Positions 44,033 through 55,869 of a stretch of DNA of 64,000 bases are shown piece after piece. Source of the stretch: Geosiphon pyriformis (taxonomy: Eukaryota > Glomeromycota > Glomeromycetes > Archaeosporales > Geosiphonaceae). The translations under genes and the position numbers were made by a program. The stretch is taken from positions 306,631 through 370,630 of the forward strand of contig JAAOMT010000521.1 in assembly GCA_016748015.1 (NCBI GenBank). The letters run 5' to 3'. How positions within the stretch are numbered: position 1 is the first letter of the stretch; every line of letters begins with the position of its first letter. The notes below the pieces were generated by a model. It was not told where the DNA came from. It searched no databases and worked only from the letters and a program-made list of their open reading frames with translations.

Positions 44033-45295
44033 TTTATTCAAGTGCACTTTTGGAAAACCGATGCTTAATATAAAAATACTAATCAGTTGCTTAGTAATCA
44101 CTTTAAAAAAGATAAGTGATAAAAAGTACTTGACTTTTTTTGTCCATGCATTTATTTAGACAAGGAAAAATTGGTGTCAAACCATTTTATCTTTGCAACA
44201 TCTCGAGCTAATTTTTCAAAATGTTGATATCACCTTACCATTACCACCATTACTTTCATTATTTCTGTTACTAAAGAAAAGGTTAGTTTTATGTTTGTAT
44301 TTTTATGCAAAGCAAAAGAATGATTTCAAATAACTAAAGTAATTTTTTTTACTTTTGCTAATTTGTTTTTTATCATGAAAATTTTTAACAAACATAAACA
44401 TTTTTGGTTTACATTTTATTACATGCAAGAAAAATAAATTGTTTACTATTAATAAAAGCATTAAAATAAGTAAGAAAGTACAAAAGTACAAAAAAAGCAA
44501 TAACAATTTATTTATAAATGTTAAAAAAATATAAATATACTTTATTAATTAAAATATATATAGAAATTAAAAACAGTTTTTAAAATAACATTGTTTATTA
44601 AAATCATTATTTTTTATACAAAAACTTTTTTGTAATTATCAATTATAATAAATACAAGTAAAAATCTTAATTTTGTTTAAAATGTATTTAAATTTTTTGT
44701 ATATATAAATGTTTAAATAAAATAATTATAATTAAAAAAAAGCATTTTTAATTTGATAATATTTTAAAAAAGAAACAGATATAATTGTTTAAAACTATAT
44801 TATTATTAAATTTAAAATTATTACAAAAAAATATAAAAAACTATATTACCAAACATAAAATTTAATTTTTATAATTATTGTTATAAAAATAATTTGTTGA
44901 TATTTTTATATATTTTTTAACTAATAAGTGGTTTTTTTTGTTTGCTGTAAAATATTTTTTTTAAATAATGATAATAACGTTTTTAATAATTAATCAGTTA
45001 TTTAAAACCACAAATAATTGAATTTTATTAACTGTATTTTTAAAATAAATAAAAAAAAACTTTTTAATTATAAAAATAACCAAATTATTATTTTTACTTA
45101 ACAATAAAACAAAATTAAACTAAAAAGAATTTATTGTATCCAATGCTTGGTTTTCAAGTCAAAAGATAATAATTTGTTCAAAAAACTATGGTTTATTTTT
45201 AAAATTGACAAACCCACTTTGAGCAAATAGTAAAAAAATTTGTTCTCTATTAAATAAATCTTTAGTTTGAAAAATGAACTTCAATTTTTTATCTC
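44033..45295. other. Intergenic AT-rich block
   Basis: 44,300-45,250 is almost wholly A/T with chance frames only. No gene or intact repeat recognised; composition is like the eroded repeat DNA elsewhere in the window. Confidence 0.5.
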
Positions 45296-45853
45296 TTAAT
45301 TCACCAGTATTATTGCTAGAGAAACCAAACTCATAACCTTTGACAAACTCTTCATTGCAATTCCCAAATTTAAATACATTTCTTCAGAAACTTTATTACC
45401 AAAACCAGTATACTTGCCATTATTACCAACTTCAGCCAAAGGGGATAATGTGACATCAGTGGATACAACCTTGGTGGTTGTAAAAGTTATAAATGAAGGT
45501 TTATTTGTTTTCGTGGAGCGTATTCGAGTGGTTGAGGTAGAGTAAGATGTAATAGTGTTGACTGATGGTGGTGGTGATGAGGTTGAAATTAAAGAATCGG
45601 AAGATGAGATTGAATTCGGAATTGAATTGGAGGTTTGGCTTGTGATTACAGGTTGGGTTGTGATTGAGTCTTGAAATGTTTGGGTCACATTTATCAGGCT
45701 TGTTATTGTTATGACACTTGTCGATAAAACCTCTTTTACAGGAATTGACAAATTAGCTTGTGGAGTGACAATATTTGAGATAGTGGTCGAATTAACCGTT
45801 GAAGTAGTCTGAAGTTCCTCATCATTCTCAATGGGCGAGGTAGAAGATAAAGG

Positions 45854-45899
<46 letters not shown>

Positions 45900-46219
45900 A
45901 TTGAAGAAGTGTTTGAATCAGGGACATTATTTTTAATAGTACCATTTGCATTTTTACCAATACTTTTACTATTATTAAAACTTGTACCATTGTTAACACT
46001 TGGACTATTATCAAGACTTGGACTTTCCTTTAAGGGAGGTGATGTTATCGATGAAGCAGGTAATTTGGTTGATGTGATTGATGTGAAATTTTTTGAATTG
46101 AATGAAACAGAAATTATTGGTAGAGGAAATTGAAAAAGATGAATTTTGCGCCGTGACGACCGTTGGTAATAATATGGCCATGCATATTATTGAATATTTT
46201 AGAAAATCGAGGAAGAGGA

Positions 46220-46255
<36 letters not shown>

Positions 46256-46298
46256 CCAATATTTGATTTCTAGTAATTCGAGGTTTTGAAATTGTCAT
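45296..46298 (-). CDS. Ser/Thr-rich secreted or GPI-anchored surface protein (one frame break)
   Basis: Start at 46,298 ('MTISKPRITRNQ'). A poly-Ser run is followed by a hydrophobic segment 'FLKYSIICMAILLPTVVTAQ' that fits a signal peptide/anchor with cleavage after TAQ. Then comes a long Ser/Thr/Asn-rich chain with a second poly-Ser run and several N-x-S/T sites. The C-terminus is hydrophobic ('SKVMSLVSLAIILVN'), as in GPI-anchor signals. The frame shifts by one base in the A5 run at 46,133-46,137 (T5 on the coding strand); with four bases it would be about 333 residues. This is either a sequencing indel or a real break. No enzyme domain seen; a cell-wall mannoprotein is the likeliest role. 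Confidence 0.6.
45854..45899 (+). repeat. (GAT)n microsatellite, codes poly-Ser on minus
   Basis: About 15 perfect GAT triplets inside the surface-protein gene, read as TCA (Ser) codons. A second GAT run is at 46,220-46,254. Triplet repeats change length without breaking the frame. Confidence 0.9.
46220..46254 (+). repeat. (GAT)n microsatellite, codes the N-terminal poly-Ser run
   Basis: About 11 triplets immediately upstream (in the minus sense) of the signal-peptide-like segment of the surface-protein gene. Confidence 0.88.
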
Positions 46299-46399
46299 TT
46301 TGGTTGAAAATGATAAATAAATTATTTCTTGATGTATTATTTGTATTATATTAAAGCTGTTTGAATATGAATAAAATTTTTTAAAAATTAAAAATTTCA

Positions 46400-47635
46400 A
46401 TGTATTAGTAGTAGGAAATTTATAAATAATGGTTTCGAAAAATCTCCGACCACAAAATATATAAAAAGTAATAAAAGAAAGTAACGCAATAAAAAATCTG
46501 GAGAAAGAAAAATAACGGAATGAATAAAAAGAATGTTTTTTTTTTCAGTGAAATAAATTATAATTTGTTACCTAAAATTAAGTTATATATCCCCTTTTCC
46601 TTTAGACTAAGATATGTATCAAAGAAAATCTTTATTTGGAAAATTTTGTTTACAATATATTTTGGGGAAATTTTATTAAACAAATTTTTTTCTAACAAAG
46701 ATATAAGGATAATTTGAGATATTTAAATGACAAAATATTGGGAATGCTTTGTTTTGCCCAAATCAACAAAAAAGATGAGTGTCATGTTTTGTGAATTTTC
46801 CGAGATACGAACATTTCATCTCTTTAAGTCTGAAAGGAAAAATCAGTCATTTTTTAAAACTTTTTTCTTTTTTGAATTTCTAATCGTCAAAAAATGAAAA
46901 CTAAGTTTCATAATAAAAATTTTTATTGATTTTTTTTTTGTCGTTTGAGATTATTCTAATATGAAACATGAAAATAATAACATATTGATAACGAGTTATC
47001 ATTGAAACTAATTCACATAACAGAATTCTGAGCCAAGAGTTAAATTTTGATGTTTTTAAAACATATGTCAAGATTGATTAGTAAACTTTTTTTTTACCCA
47101 TTTATTGTGGAATCTGTGATGTTTTTTTACTCTTTTTACAATTTTTACAATGTTTTTTATTTAGAAATAAAAAAAAACCCTTATCCGTTATGTTAATAAA
47201 ACTGAATTCTTTCTATTAAATTAAATATTACGAAATGAATTATTAATAAATAAATACTTTTTTGAACCCCAATTCTTAAATTTTATTATATAATAATAAC
47301 AATTTTATTCTTTACAAATTATTCCAAAGAGTAATTTAAGAATATATTTATTATATTAAGATTAAATCACCACCATTTTTCATAAGACAAAACCCGTAAT
47401 AATGGCAAGAAAATATTACACAAAACACCACGAACTATTTCGCAATTTCGAAGAGTAAAATAAAAATAGACGCTTATTCAAAATTAAAAACACTAATCGC
47501 GAGAAAAAAATAAATCTTTACCCTTGTTAATCTACTCTGTTCTTTCTGGAAAAAGATTCACTCTATCACACATAATATCATACTAATGATTATTAGCAGT
47601 TCAAAATTTCCCTTAAAAATTAAAAACATGCTTGC
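46400..47635. other. Intergenic region, nothing recognised
   Basis: Between the divergent starts of the surface-protein gene (-) and the SHOC1-like gene (+). AT-rich with one short plus frame (46,520-46,717) lacking any family features. It must contain both promoters. Confidence 0.5.
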
Positions 47636-50600
47636 ATGAAACTCGATCCTTCGAAAATGACTCCAGAGGAAGAATTATGTTTTCGTCAAGAGCTCTTGGA
47701 TTGTGTGAAATTAATTAATCCTAATAATGATGGTACCAATCCCTCAATTTTAAACTTTTCAAATATTAATAGACTTAAAAATGTTTTCTTTTTCAAAAGG
47801 CTATGTCAGGGATTTACTCGCAAAGATTCCAATCGAACCATTCTTGATATCATGTAAGGTGAAAGAATCCATGATCGATACAGCCATTCGTGATAGAGCC
47901 ACCATGCTAAATCAACAGATGGGAAAATGGATAATCGATGACCCAAACGCTGTTTCCATATTGTTTGAAATAACAAATGATTTCTTGACTGAATTCGAGT
48001 TAGAAGAACAAATTTATTCAAGTGTGTCCTTGGTCGTTAATAAAGAATTTATTTTACAATTATTTAATGCTACCATCATGTCATTCACAGGAACCAACAA
48101 TGATTGCTATCATCTTGAAGAACCATTGTTCCCGAGACGTGTCAAAGATATCACCCCTTTGAGCATTTACCAATTACCAAATCTAAAACAGCTATCCACA
48201 AAACTGCCAAAAATTGATGTTTCTGACGAGGAAAATTTTACAAAAGAAGTGGCAAAACGAGTGTCCATGGAAGAGCTTTGGTAAGAATTACCATCAATTT
48301 TTCAAGTCAAAAATCAAATTTTCCATTTTAAAGCTTGATAATCTTAATAGTGAATTGCGTCCAATTGTTTCAAGAGAAGAGATTGAATACATTTCCTCTA
48401 CTTTAAACGAGAATGAAATCGGAAATGACTCGCTATTCTATAACCAATTATCCCTAGAAAACTTTTCTCTTGATCATCTATATTTAGAAGTACCCTTGAT
48501 GCCAGCGAGATCCTCTAAATTACAAAATGATTTACCTCGATCCTTTAACGAGATTATAGCCTTTTTCAACCAAGAAAATCATGCGGTAATCGATGAAGAT
48601 CGTCTAGTACCAGAAGAAAGAGGTGTCAGAGCCCCATTGGAATGGGTCAATCAATGGGGTAAAATTGAAAAGTATCTTTATCTTCCCAAACCGTTATTTT
48701 ATCACTTAACCTACCCTATCAAATATTCAATTAGAAGGTATTAAAGATGAGTGTATCGAAATAAATTACTTTGAAAATGTGGATGAGGTCCCATTTGATA
48801 TGAAAGGAACAAGCTCCATTGAATTTCAATTAGGTAGGAGAGAATTGAAGTGACGAGCCTTGGATATTTTCTAGCCCTTTATTAAAGAGTTTTTCAAAAT
48901 TCAGAACCAATACTAATTCCGACCAAGTATAATCCAATGGAGGGGAAAAACCGTAATAAAAGGTACATTCAAATTCCTTGGGTATTACATCCGAATGATA
49001 AACATCCCGAATTTAAAATGGGAAAAAAATTGCAGCCATAAAAGACTTTGCTTACGAGATAACAATAACAATAATAATGATGATGATGATGAATTAATCT
49101 GGTACTTCAAAAAAAATTAATATTTTTTTAATTGCGTAATATTTGGCTTGACTTTCTCAAAACCGAAAATATGTGATATAGTAAAAAGTCTCTTTCTGAG
49201 ATTATCAAAGTGGTGACTCCATTTCCTGAAATCCGTAATGCTGGGTCAATCGATGATGAGACTGAACTACGCGCAGATTTTCAAAATTTATTCAATTTGC
49301 AAGTTAAAGGAAATGAATGGAAATCATTGATCTTTAACCAAAATCTGGACGAAATTGGAGGACTGAAATTTCAAGGTAGGTTGAAAATGGTTTTGTACCA
49401 GAGAGATTTTCCCTTGAACTCAAAGCCTAAATAAATTATTCCTAAAATAAAATACAGTCCCAGAGCTTCTTCACCCTTTAATTATCTCAAGAACCCATCA
49501 CTCTGGATCTTCATTCACATTTATTCCAAACAGAATAGCGGACCTCATTACTCAACGGGTCAGCCTTTGCTCTGAATATCAGCCTTTGTGTGCCTTTGCT
49601 GGTCTCAAAGCTCTTGAGCTCGAATTGCATTGGAACCCCATCAAGGAGATCACAACTCTTTCAATAGAAAAAATTTCCCAGGTTGAATGGATAACAGAAG
49701 ATCCTGGTGGGAATACTTTTGATGATGATGAGAAACCTTGGTGTGATGATGTGAATGAATGGATCGCTGCAATGAATATGGAGTTTGGGTCAATAGAGAA
49801 ATTAGAAAGATTGATGATAAGAAAAGAGAAATTCAATAGAAGAACTAGGAGTTATTTGGAAGAAAATTATCAATCAATAGACGACCAACAAAAATTTTTA
49901 GGTGAAAAGAGTTTAGCAGTCCAAGGGTCAACCATTAACAATAATGGGGTATGCTCGCAGGACGCTTCTGAAATTAAATTAATACCAATAATGAGTGCTG
50001 GTGAAAAGGTTGCTGTAGAAACTGGTACCTCGGAAATCCCCGAAAATCATCAGAAAAAAGACTCATTCTTTCGTACCGAGTTACCGGAAATAACATCTTT
50101 GGAGACTGGGACAACAAGAAACGGAAAAGACCATTCAAAAAAAGGCAAAATCATGCGATGGCTTGACAGTCATGAGAGCACAAAAGAAAGACATAATTCC
50201 GCTGAAATGCTTGAGGTAAAATCGCTAACAAGTTCAAATCCCTTTTCCGGTATTGCTGAGTCAGAAAATTAACCTTAATTTTCGATAAACAGCTAGGGGA
50301 ACGAGCAAATTTAAATGAAAATTTATTAAGGCCAAGCCATTTTGTAGACCAGTTCTCCGCCACTAGAGCAATCGATGAGTTCATATCGCTCAGGGGCAAA
50401 ATGAAAAACAATCTCAATCTTCCCAATACTGGCGCTAAATTATTGATTCCAAAAACTCAAAGACCAAATGAATCAAGTATCGTCCCTGCTTCTTCCTTCA
50501 TGAAAACCCCCAAAGCAATATCTAAGAATCACGAGCGAGAAGTTCCCTCGACGGGTTCAATTGCAACTGAACATGAACAATTCATCACAAATTATGACTT

Positions 50601-51978
50601 TACACCAACTTCTCGAATTTGTAAGGATAATTTTTTACATCCCATTACAAATTCTATAAATCACTCTGAATCAATTTCCTCGGGTTAGCATCGGAGGAAC
50701 AAAAAGGCTTCGTATATTGGCCTATTCCGGTCACCGAGCATAAATACATCATCTCTTCTCGATTGTTACAAAATCGAGGGTTGGTAGCTGCCCTACGGAG
50801 TGAAAATTGCAAAGTAGAACTTGTTGAACGTGACTTTGAATACCTAAGGGTAAGTTTCTGAATCCCGCTTGTATAACCTTTTCTGATATAATATATTGAT
50901 CTCTTTGCAATATCAAAAGCCATTATTACCTGATAACGAATCAGGGGCGCAACATATTGATGCTGACCTCATACTCGATGAAAAATGTGCTATTGTATTT
51001 TATCAATTAATTAGACTGTCTCAACAATCTTCAAACAATTCCCCACCCACGAAAGAGATTTCTCTTACATTAATTCGATTGCAGCGAAAATACCCCCAGC
51101 TTCATCTTATTTTGGAAACGTACAATTGGAATCAAAAGCAAACGAATCAAAGCACCGAGAATGAAACTTTAATGCCATATTCGTTTAGTCTACCTAACCA
51201 AAAGGCTATCAATGACCTTATTGTGATCCTAGCATGCTTTGGGTCTACCTTGAACATAATATTTTCATCAAGTGAGGAGATGTCTGCTCGATACGCAAGA
51301 CTTATAGGCGACGCATCTGCGGATTCTTGTGCTAATGAACGGCGACAAGGTTTCTTTAGTGGTTGGAACTCAAGGCAGCAATGGGAGTCGAGGCAATGGA
51401 TGACAAGTGATGAGAGCTTGGCAAGTGAAATGTTAAATTTTTCATTCTAACTAAAGAAACTAAGCTTATTCCGGCCATGGACTTCCCATCCAAACTCCTT
51501 AAAACAGCACGAAAGATTTCTCTCCTCTTTCAGTCCATTTATTAACCCTTTCACAGCACAAATTATACTTACAACCACCACCCTAAAAGAATTTCTTGGA
51601 ATGTCCCATGAAGATCGAGTAAACTTGGTTGGTGGTTGGATCAAGGAGACAAGTTTGGTAAAGAATATTTATTTCGATATTCTTGACTTTCAATTTCTAT
51701 TTTCCTCCTAAATTCGTTCTTTCACCATTTAAAAACAGAAACAATTCGATCAAATCATTCATAGTGTACTCTCTGGTGAAGAGGAGGAACAAATAAATTT
51801 TCAGGAACTAAATCATATTAATAGCGATTATCAATATCAATGGGATACAGAAGGCCATTCCAGTGCTTATACTCAATTCGATGTTGAAGTTGATCGTAAC
51901 GAACCTTCTAAGGATATAAAAGAGTACAGCGATTTCTATACGGCGGACAATGAGCTTATTCTTTTAGACGATAATTAG
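47636..51978 (+). pseudogene. SHOC1/ZIP2-like meiotic crossover (ZMM) protein, several frame breaks
   Basis: SHOC1/Zip2 is an XPF-like, catalytically dead protein that stabilises meiotic recombination intermediates. Visible in order: N-terminal helical region (47,636-48,280); 'IPWVLHPNDKHPEF' (near 49,000); a segment from 49,120 with a clear intron (49,376-49,457); 'FVDQFSATRAIDEFISLRGK' (near 50,340-50,400); a nuclease-like core 'YIISSRLLQNRGLVAALR', 'KVELVERDFEYL', intron 50,850-50,919, 'DADLILDEKCAIVFY', 'LILETYNW' and 'LNIIFSSSEEMSARYARLIGD'. An HhH-like end 'FLSSFSPFINPFTAQIIL' precedes the last exon, which ends at 51,978. The frame is disrupted near 48,283, 48,725, 48,890, 50,272 and 50,685, and a TAA interrupts at 51,448. 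Splice choices near 48,300 and 49,050 are uncertain. Family assignment is by motif memory only. Confidence 0.62.
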
Positions 51979-52705
51979 AATTACAAATTTCAGGTAGAGT
52001 CAATTCAAATTTACATTACTCAAAGCAAAAAGTTTTAATTTTTGATCGGGGATTTATGTAACATAACTTTCTCCTTGATCAATGACTCGATTACCTTTTG
52101 TTGATTCTTTGTTACAAAATTTGCGCTATCTATCAAGATATGTTGTAGGTAACAGGATAGCTATAAACCCTCAATGGTTTGAAAAATTTGCGTCCCTTGT
52201 TTTTGTTGATATCACTCGCTCTAAAGGACAATACAATTTGACGGTTTTTGGTATCATGTAACTTCCATATTTAGCTTACAGTGAGCGGTCATGTTACCTT
52301 ATTTCCCACGGTCGAAAACCAGAACTTGAGCTTTCAAAAAGTTTCATTCCACTTTATAGACATATTTTTTTATGTCGTGGCAATATAGGACAAAATCGCG
52401 TGCATATTTGGTCAAAGTTTCAATATAGAATTTCTTTTCATTATGCATAATAAAGTATGTCGTAAAATAGGGACAATAAAATACGCGAGTGAGCCGTTCC
52501 AAGAATTTTATCAATATCACTAGTTGCTATGACGGCCGTTTTAATAGATCTTTTTTGACAACAGATTTATTTTTCCTAGTTTTGAGAAAACACGGGCGAT
52601 AGAATCGCTTTTTCACTCTTTTTAGTCTTCTCTTCAGAAAAACCTGCTCCTGTACACTTTCTCTTTACCTTTATTCTCAAAGAAAAGCTCAAAAAAACAA
52701 CAACC
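51979..52705. other. Intergenic region upstream of the MscS gene
   Basis: 727 bp without a supported frame. The last 100 bp before the MscS start are pyrimidine-rich (TCTTCTC, CTTTCTCTTTACC), as is common for fungal promoters. Confidence 0.5.
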
Positions 52706-55432
52706 ATGAACAACAGACTCTCGGTTAAAAAACCACATCGCTTCGACGACGCTATCTCCCTAAATTCGGAATATGATGAAGACGGTGAAGCGATAAATTC
52801 TTCGCATAAAATAAGTTTCTTGAGACGTTTTGGACGTTGGTTTCATACCTTTAGCGTTGGTACACGTAGTGTTGTATATATTTTCCCTGGACTTGCTGTA
52901 TTGGCCGTCCCGGCTGCGTTGGGTTATGTTGTTTTCAAAAAAACAAATATCGCCGACGTGCCTTTACACATCTGGGCGATATGGTTGGGCGTTTGTTGGT
53001 TCGCGCTTTTTGCGTCGAGGTTTGTGGTGTTTTTATTGCCGTATTTTCTAGGTGAGTAGGTTGGGAAAGAGTTTTGAGTTGAGAAATGATTAAATAGATC
53101 CTTTATACAGAGATTTTTGGAAGTTCATTTAATTCTATTAATTTAATTTTTACTGTCTTTTTCATTTTTGTAGAATGGGTTCTTGGGAAGATTACGAGCC
53201 GTGCCAAAAGATATATGGAGTATCTTCGTCATTTACACTTTCACATATCGTTATGCGCGTTTTTATGTATCGCGTTCATAAGTTTTGTTCCGATTGTAGT
53301 TTTACATAATTCAAAAAATGGTGACCTTTTGAAATGGCAAGATACCATGAATAAAATTCTTGCTGGTGAGAAATTACACAACCATTGAAAATAATCGAAA
53401 ACATTGATGAAAATTACTAATTGTGAATTTTATCTTTTAGTGTTATTTATTGCATCTGGAATTATTGCTCTCGAGAAGCTTTTACTGCAAGTTGTAGCCG
53501 TGAAGTTTCATGAGACCACCTATCAAGAACGTATTGCGGTTTCAAAACACCAAGTTTCCGTTTTGACTGTTCTTTACACTGCTTTCAAAAAACGACTTCG
53601 ACAATCATCGAATGATAACCTAACATCGACTTTAAATTCACGTGGAGCTCAAAATATTAATTTAACAAAATTTATTAGTCAAACGAAAAATGCCCTCGAG
53701 AAAACTACTTCTGCCCTAGGTCAGATTGCGTCCGAGATTACTGGCCATCAGGTAATTATTTTTTATTGTTCATTCGAAAATTGTGAGTAAAAGCCTGAAT
53801 CGATATAAATATCTGATGTATTGACAGTTTGATAGCAATGTAAACGCATCGGAAGTTGCCGTTTTGAATTATCTTCAGTCCGGACACGATGCACGCGTTT
53901 TAGGTCGTCGATTATTTCGTTCTTTCTGCCCGTCGGACCGAAACCATCTTTTGTTTGAAGATATTTCCGATTATTTTCCTAATCAGATCACCGCTGAAAA
54001 AGCTTTCTATATTTTCGATAAGGATGGGAACGGTGACGTAAGCAAAGAAGAAATGCTCATCGCTTGTGTCGAAATGTACAAAGAGAGAAAAGCTATTGCT
54101 GCCTCGATGAGGTGAAGACTAAACTTTTTATGGGATTTGCTCTGAAAATGTAGGAGAGACTCTAATCTGCTTATTTAAAATTCAGGGATTTGGACAACGC
54201 TGTCGGCAAACTTGATTCAATTCTTATGGTTGTTATTTACGTGAGTGATAATAGGCCTAAAAGCATTTTCTAAACATGTTTCATGCTAGCAATCACTAAA
54301 TCTCATTTTCGATTTCTCTAGTTTATCATTATTCTTCTCTTTGTCGCATTCTTGGACGTCTCTTTCCAAACCTATATAGCCACAGCTGGTTCAATTCTTC
54401 TGGCACTTTCATTTATGGTCGGTTCCACAGCACAAGCTCTTTTCGAGTGCATAATATTTCTTTTTGTCAAGCATCCTTTCGATGTTGGTGAGTAAGAAAC
54501 GCCGTTCCTGATCCATTATCCTAAAAATTCCCAGTCTTTAATTTTGCTCTTTGGTATTGATAGGTGACAGAATTGAAATTGAAGGACAAGGCTACATAGT
54601 CAAAGAAATGTCTTTGCTTTCAACTGTATTGACACAAGACGATGGACGTATGGTACAAGCCGCGAATAATCAGCTAGCTCAGAAAATGATCCAAAATATT
54701 CGACGTTCCGGTCATATGCGTGACGAGGTTTACCTCGAAGTAGATTTTTATACTTCATTGGAACAGATTGAAACTCTTCGTGAAGAAATGGTGACTTTTT
54801 TGGAAGGCGAAGATCGTGATTTCTATCCAACTCTTGAGATTACTGTAGAAAAAATGCCGAAATGTCGACAGCTGGTACTTAAAATCTCAGTAGAGCATAA
54901 ATCCAATTGGCAGGACGAAGGAGTTACTTGTCGCCGGAAGAATAAGGTAATTTTCTCGGAATTGTCCTATTTCACAACATATATTTAACAATAATAATAA
55001 TTTCACATATCTTTTAATCCCTATTTAAAGTTTATGTGCCAACTGAAAAACTTGATAATTCAGCTTGATATTCAAGGTCCTTTTGCCGGTCCCAAATTTC
55101 CGGTGGATAAAATGATCCTACCTAATCGTCCCGATCGCAAAAACCTATTACTTCACAGCCCAAGCTCGCCAAAAACTGATCTCAGTCTCGGTGCTAAAAG
55201 TGATGTATTTGATGTGGAGGATAAAGAAACTTCCCAACTCATGCTACGTCAAAAATCTGTTCGACGTAGAAAGACGAGAAAGAATGTATTTGGTAGTGAT
55301 GAGGAAGACGAGGTGGAAAATCTGTCAACTATGGGGACAGACCATCGGCGCAATAAAGTTGACATTGTAATTACCGATGAGAGCGGGTTTAATGAGCGAC
55401 TGAGCAAAGAAAGGGGGCAGGACAATGATTAA
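52706..55432 (+). CDS. EF-hand mechanosensitive ion channel, MscS family (fungal Msy type)
   Basis: Membrane channel of the fungal/plant MscS-like branch; S. pombe Msy1/Msy2 act in the ER in hypo-osmotic Ca2+ responses. Eight exons: 52,706-53,051, 53,174-53,365, 53,441-53,751, 53,828-54,111, 54,186-54,240, 54,322-54,487, 54,564-54,946 and 55,031-55,432, sum 2,139 nt, 712 residues, all GT..AG. Acidic cytosolic N-terminus, transmembrane segments ('VYIFPGLAVLAVPAALGYVVF', 'IWAIWLGVCWFALFASRFVVF', 'LCAFLCIAFISFVPIVVL', 'VLFIASGIIALEKLL', split), an EF-hand 'FDKDGNGDVSKEE' (all loop ligands present), then TM pore 'GSILLALSFMVGSTAQALFE' and the MscS beta domain 'VGDRIEIEGQGYIVKEMSLL'. The C-terminus is basic/acidic and disordered. 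The start is preceded by ACAACC, a fair context. Confidence 0.92.
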
Positions 55433-55869
55433 TTTTATGTGCTTGGGATAGGGATTAAAAAGGGTTAGTGGAACTTTTTTGAAAATCACATTCCTTTTAT
55501 TAATTTATCTATTAGATTTTATTTCCCAATTCTTGGTGTATTTATACGTATATTACTGTTAAGAACCATATTAGATCTTGTACAAAATACGACCATACTT
55601 TCTACCATCATTAATTTATACAAATACGTCAATTAATATTTCTTTTCCGATCTGAGATGAATTTATTGTTTTTATTCGAGAAATTCAAACATAAAATGTA
55701 ACACGTGAGTTATGGTAAACTGTATTTTTAGTCCATGTATAAAAAAGCTAAATATTATTTTTGCACATTGGAGTATCAAACCAGTGAATAACGATTGTGA
55801 AGAATTTTCGAATTTTGAAACTTTCATTAAACGTCAAGTCATTTTATTATTTCTTACTGTTTATATTTA
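55433..55869. other. 3' flank of the MscS gene
   Basis: Intergenic; composition still mixed, then falls steadily to A/T. No coding seen. Confidence 0.5.
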
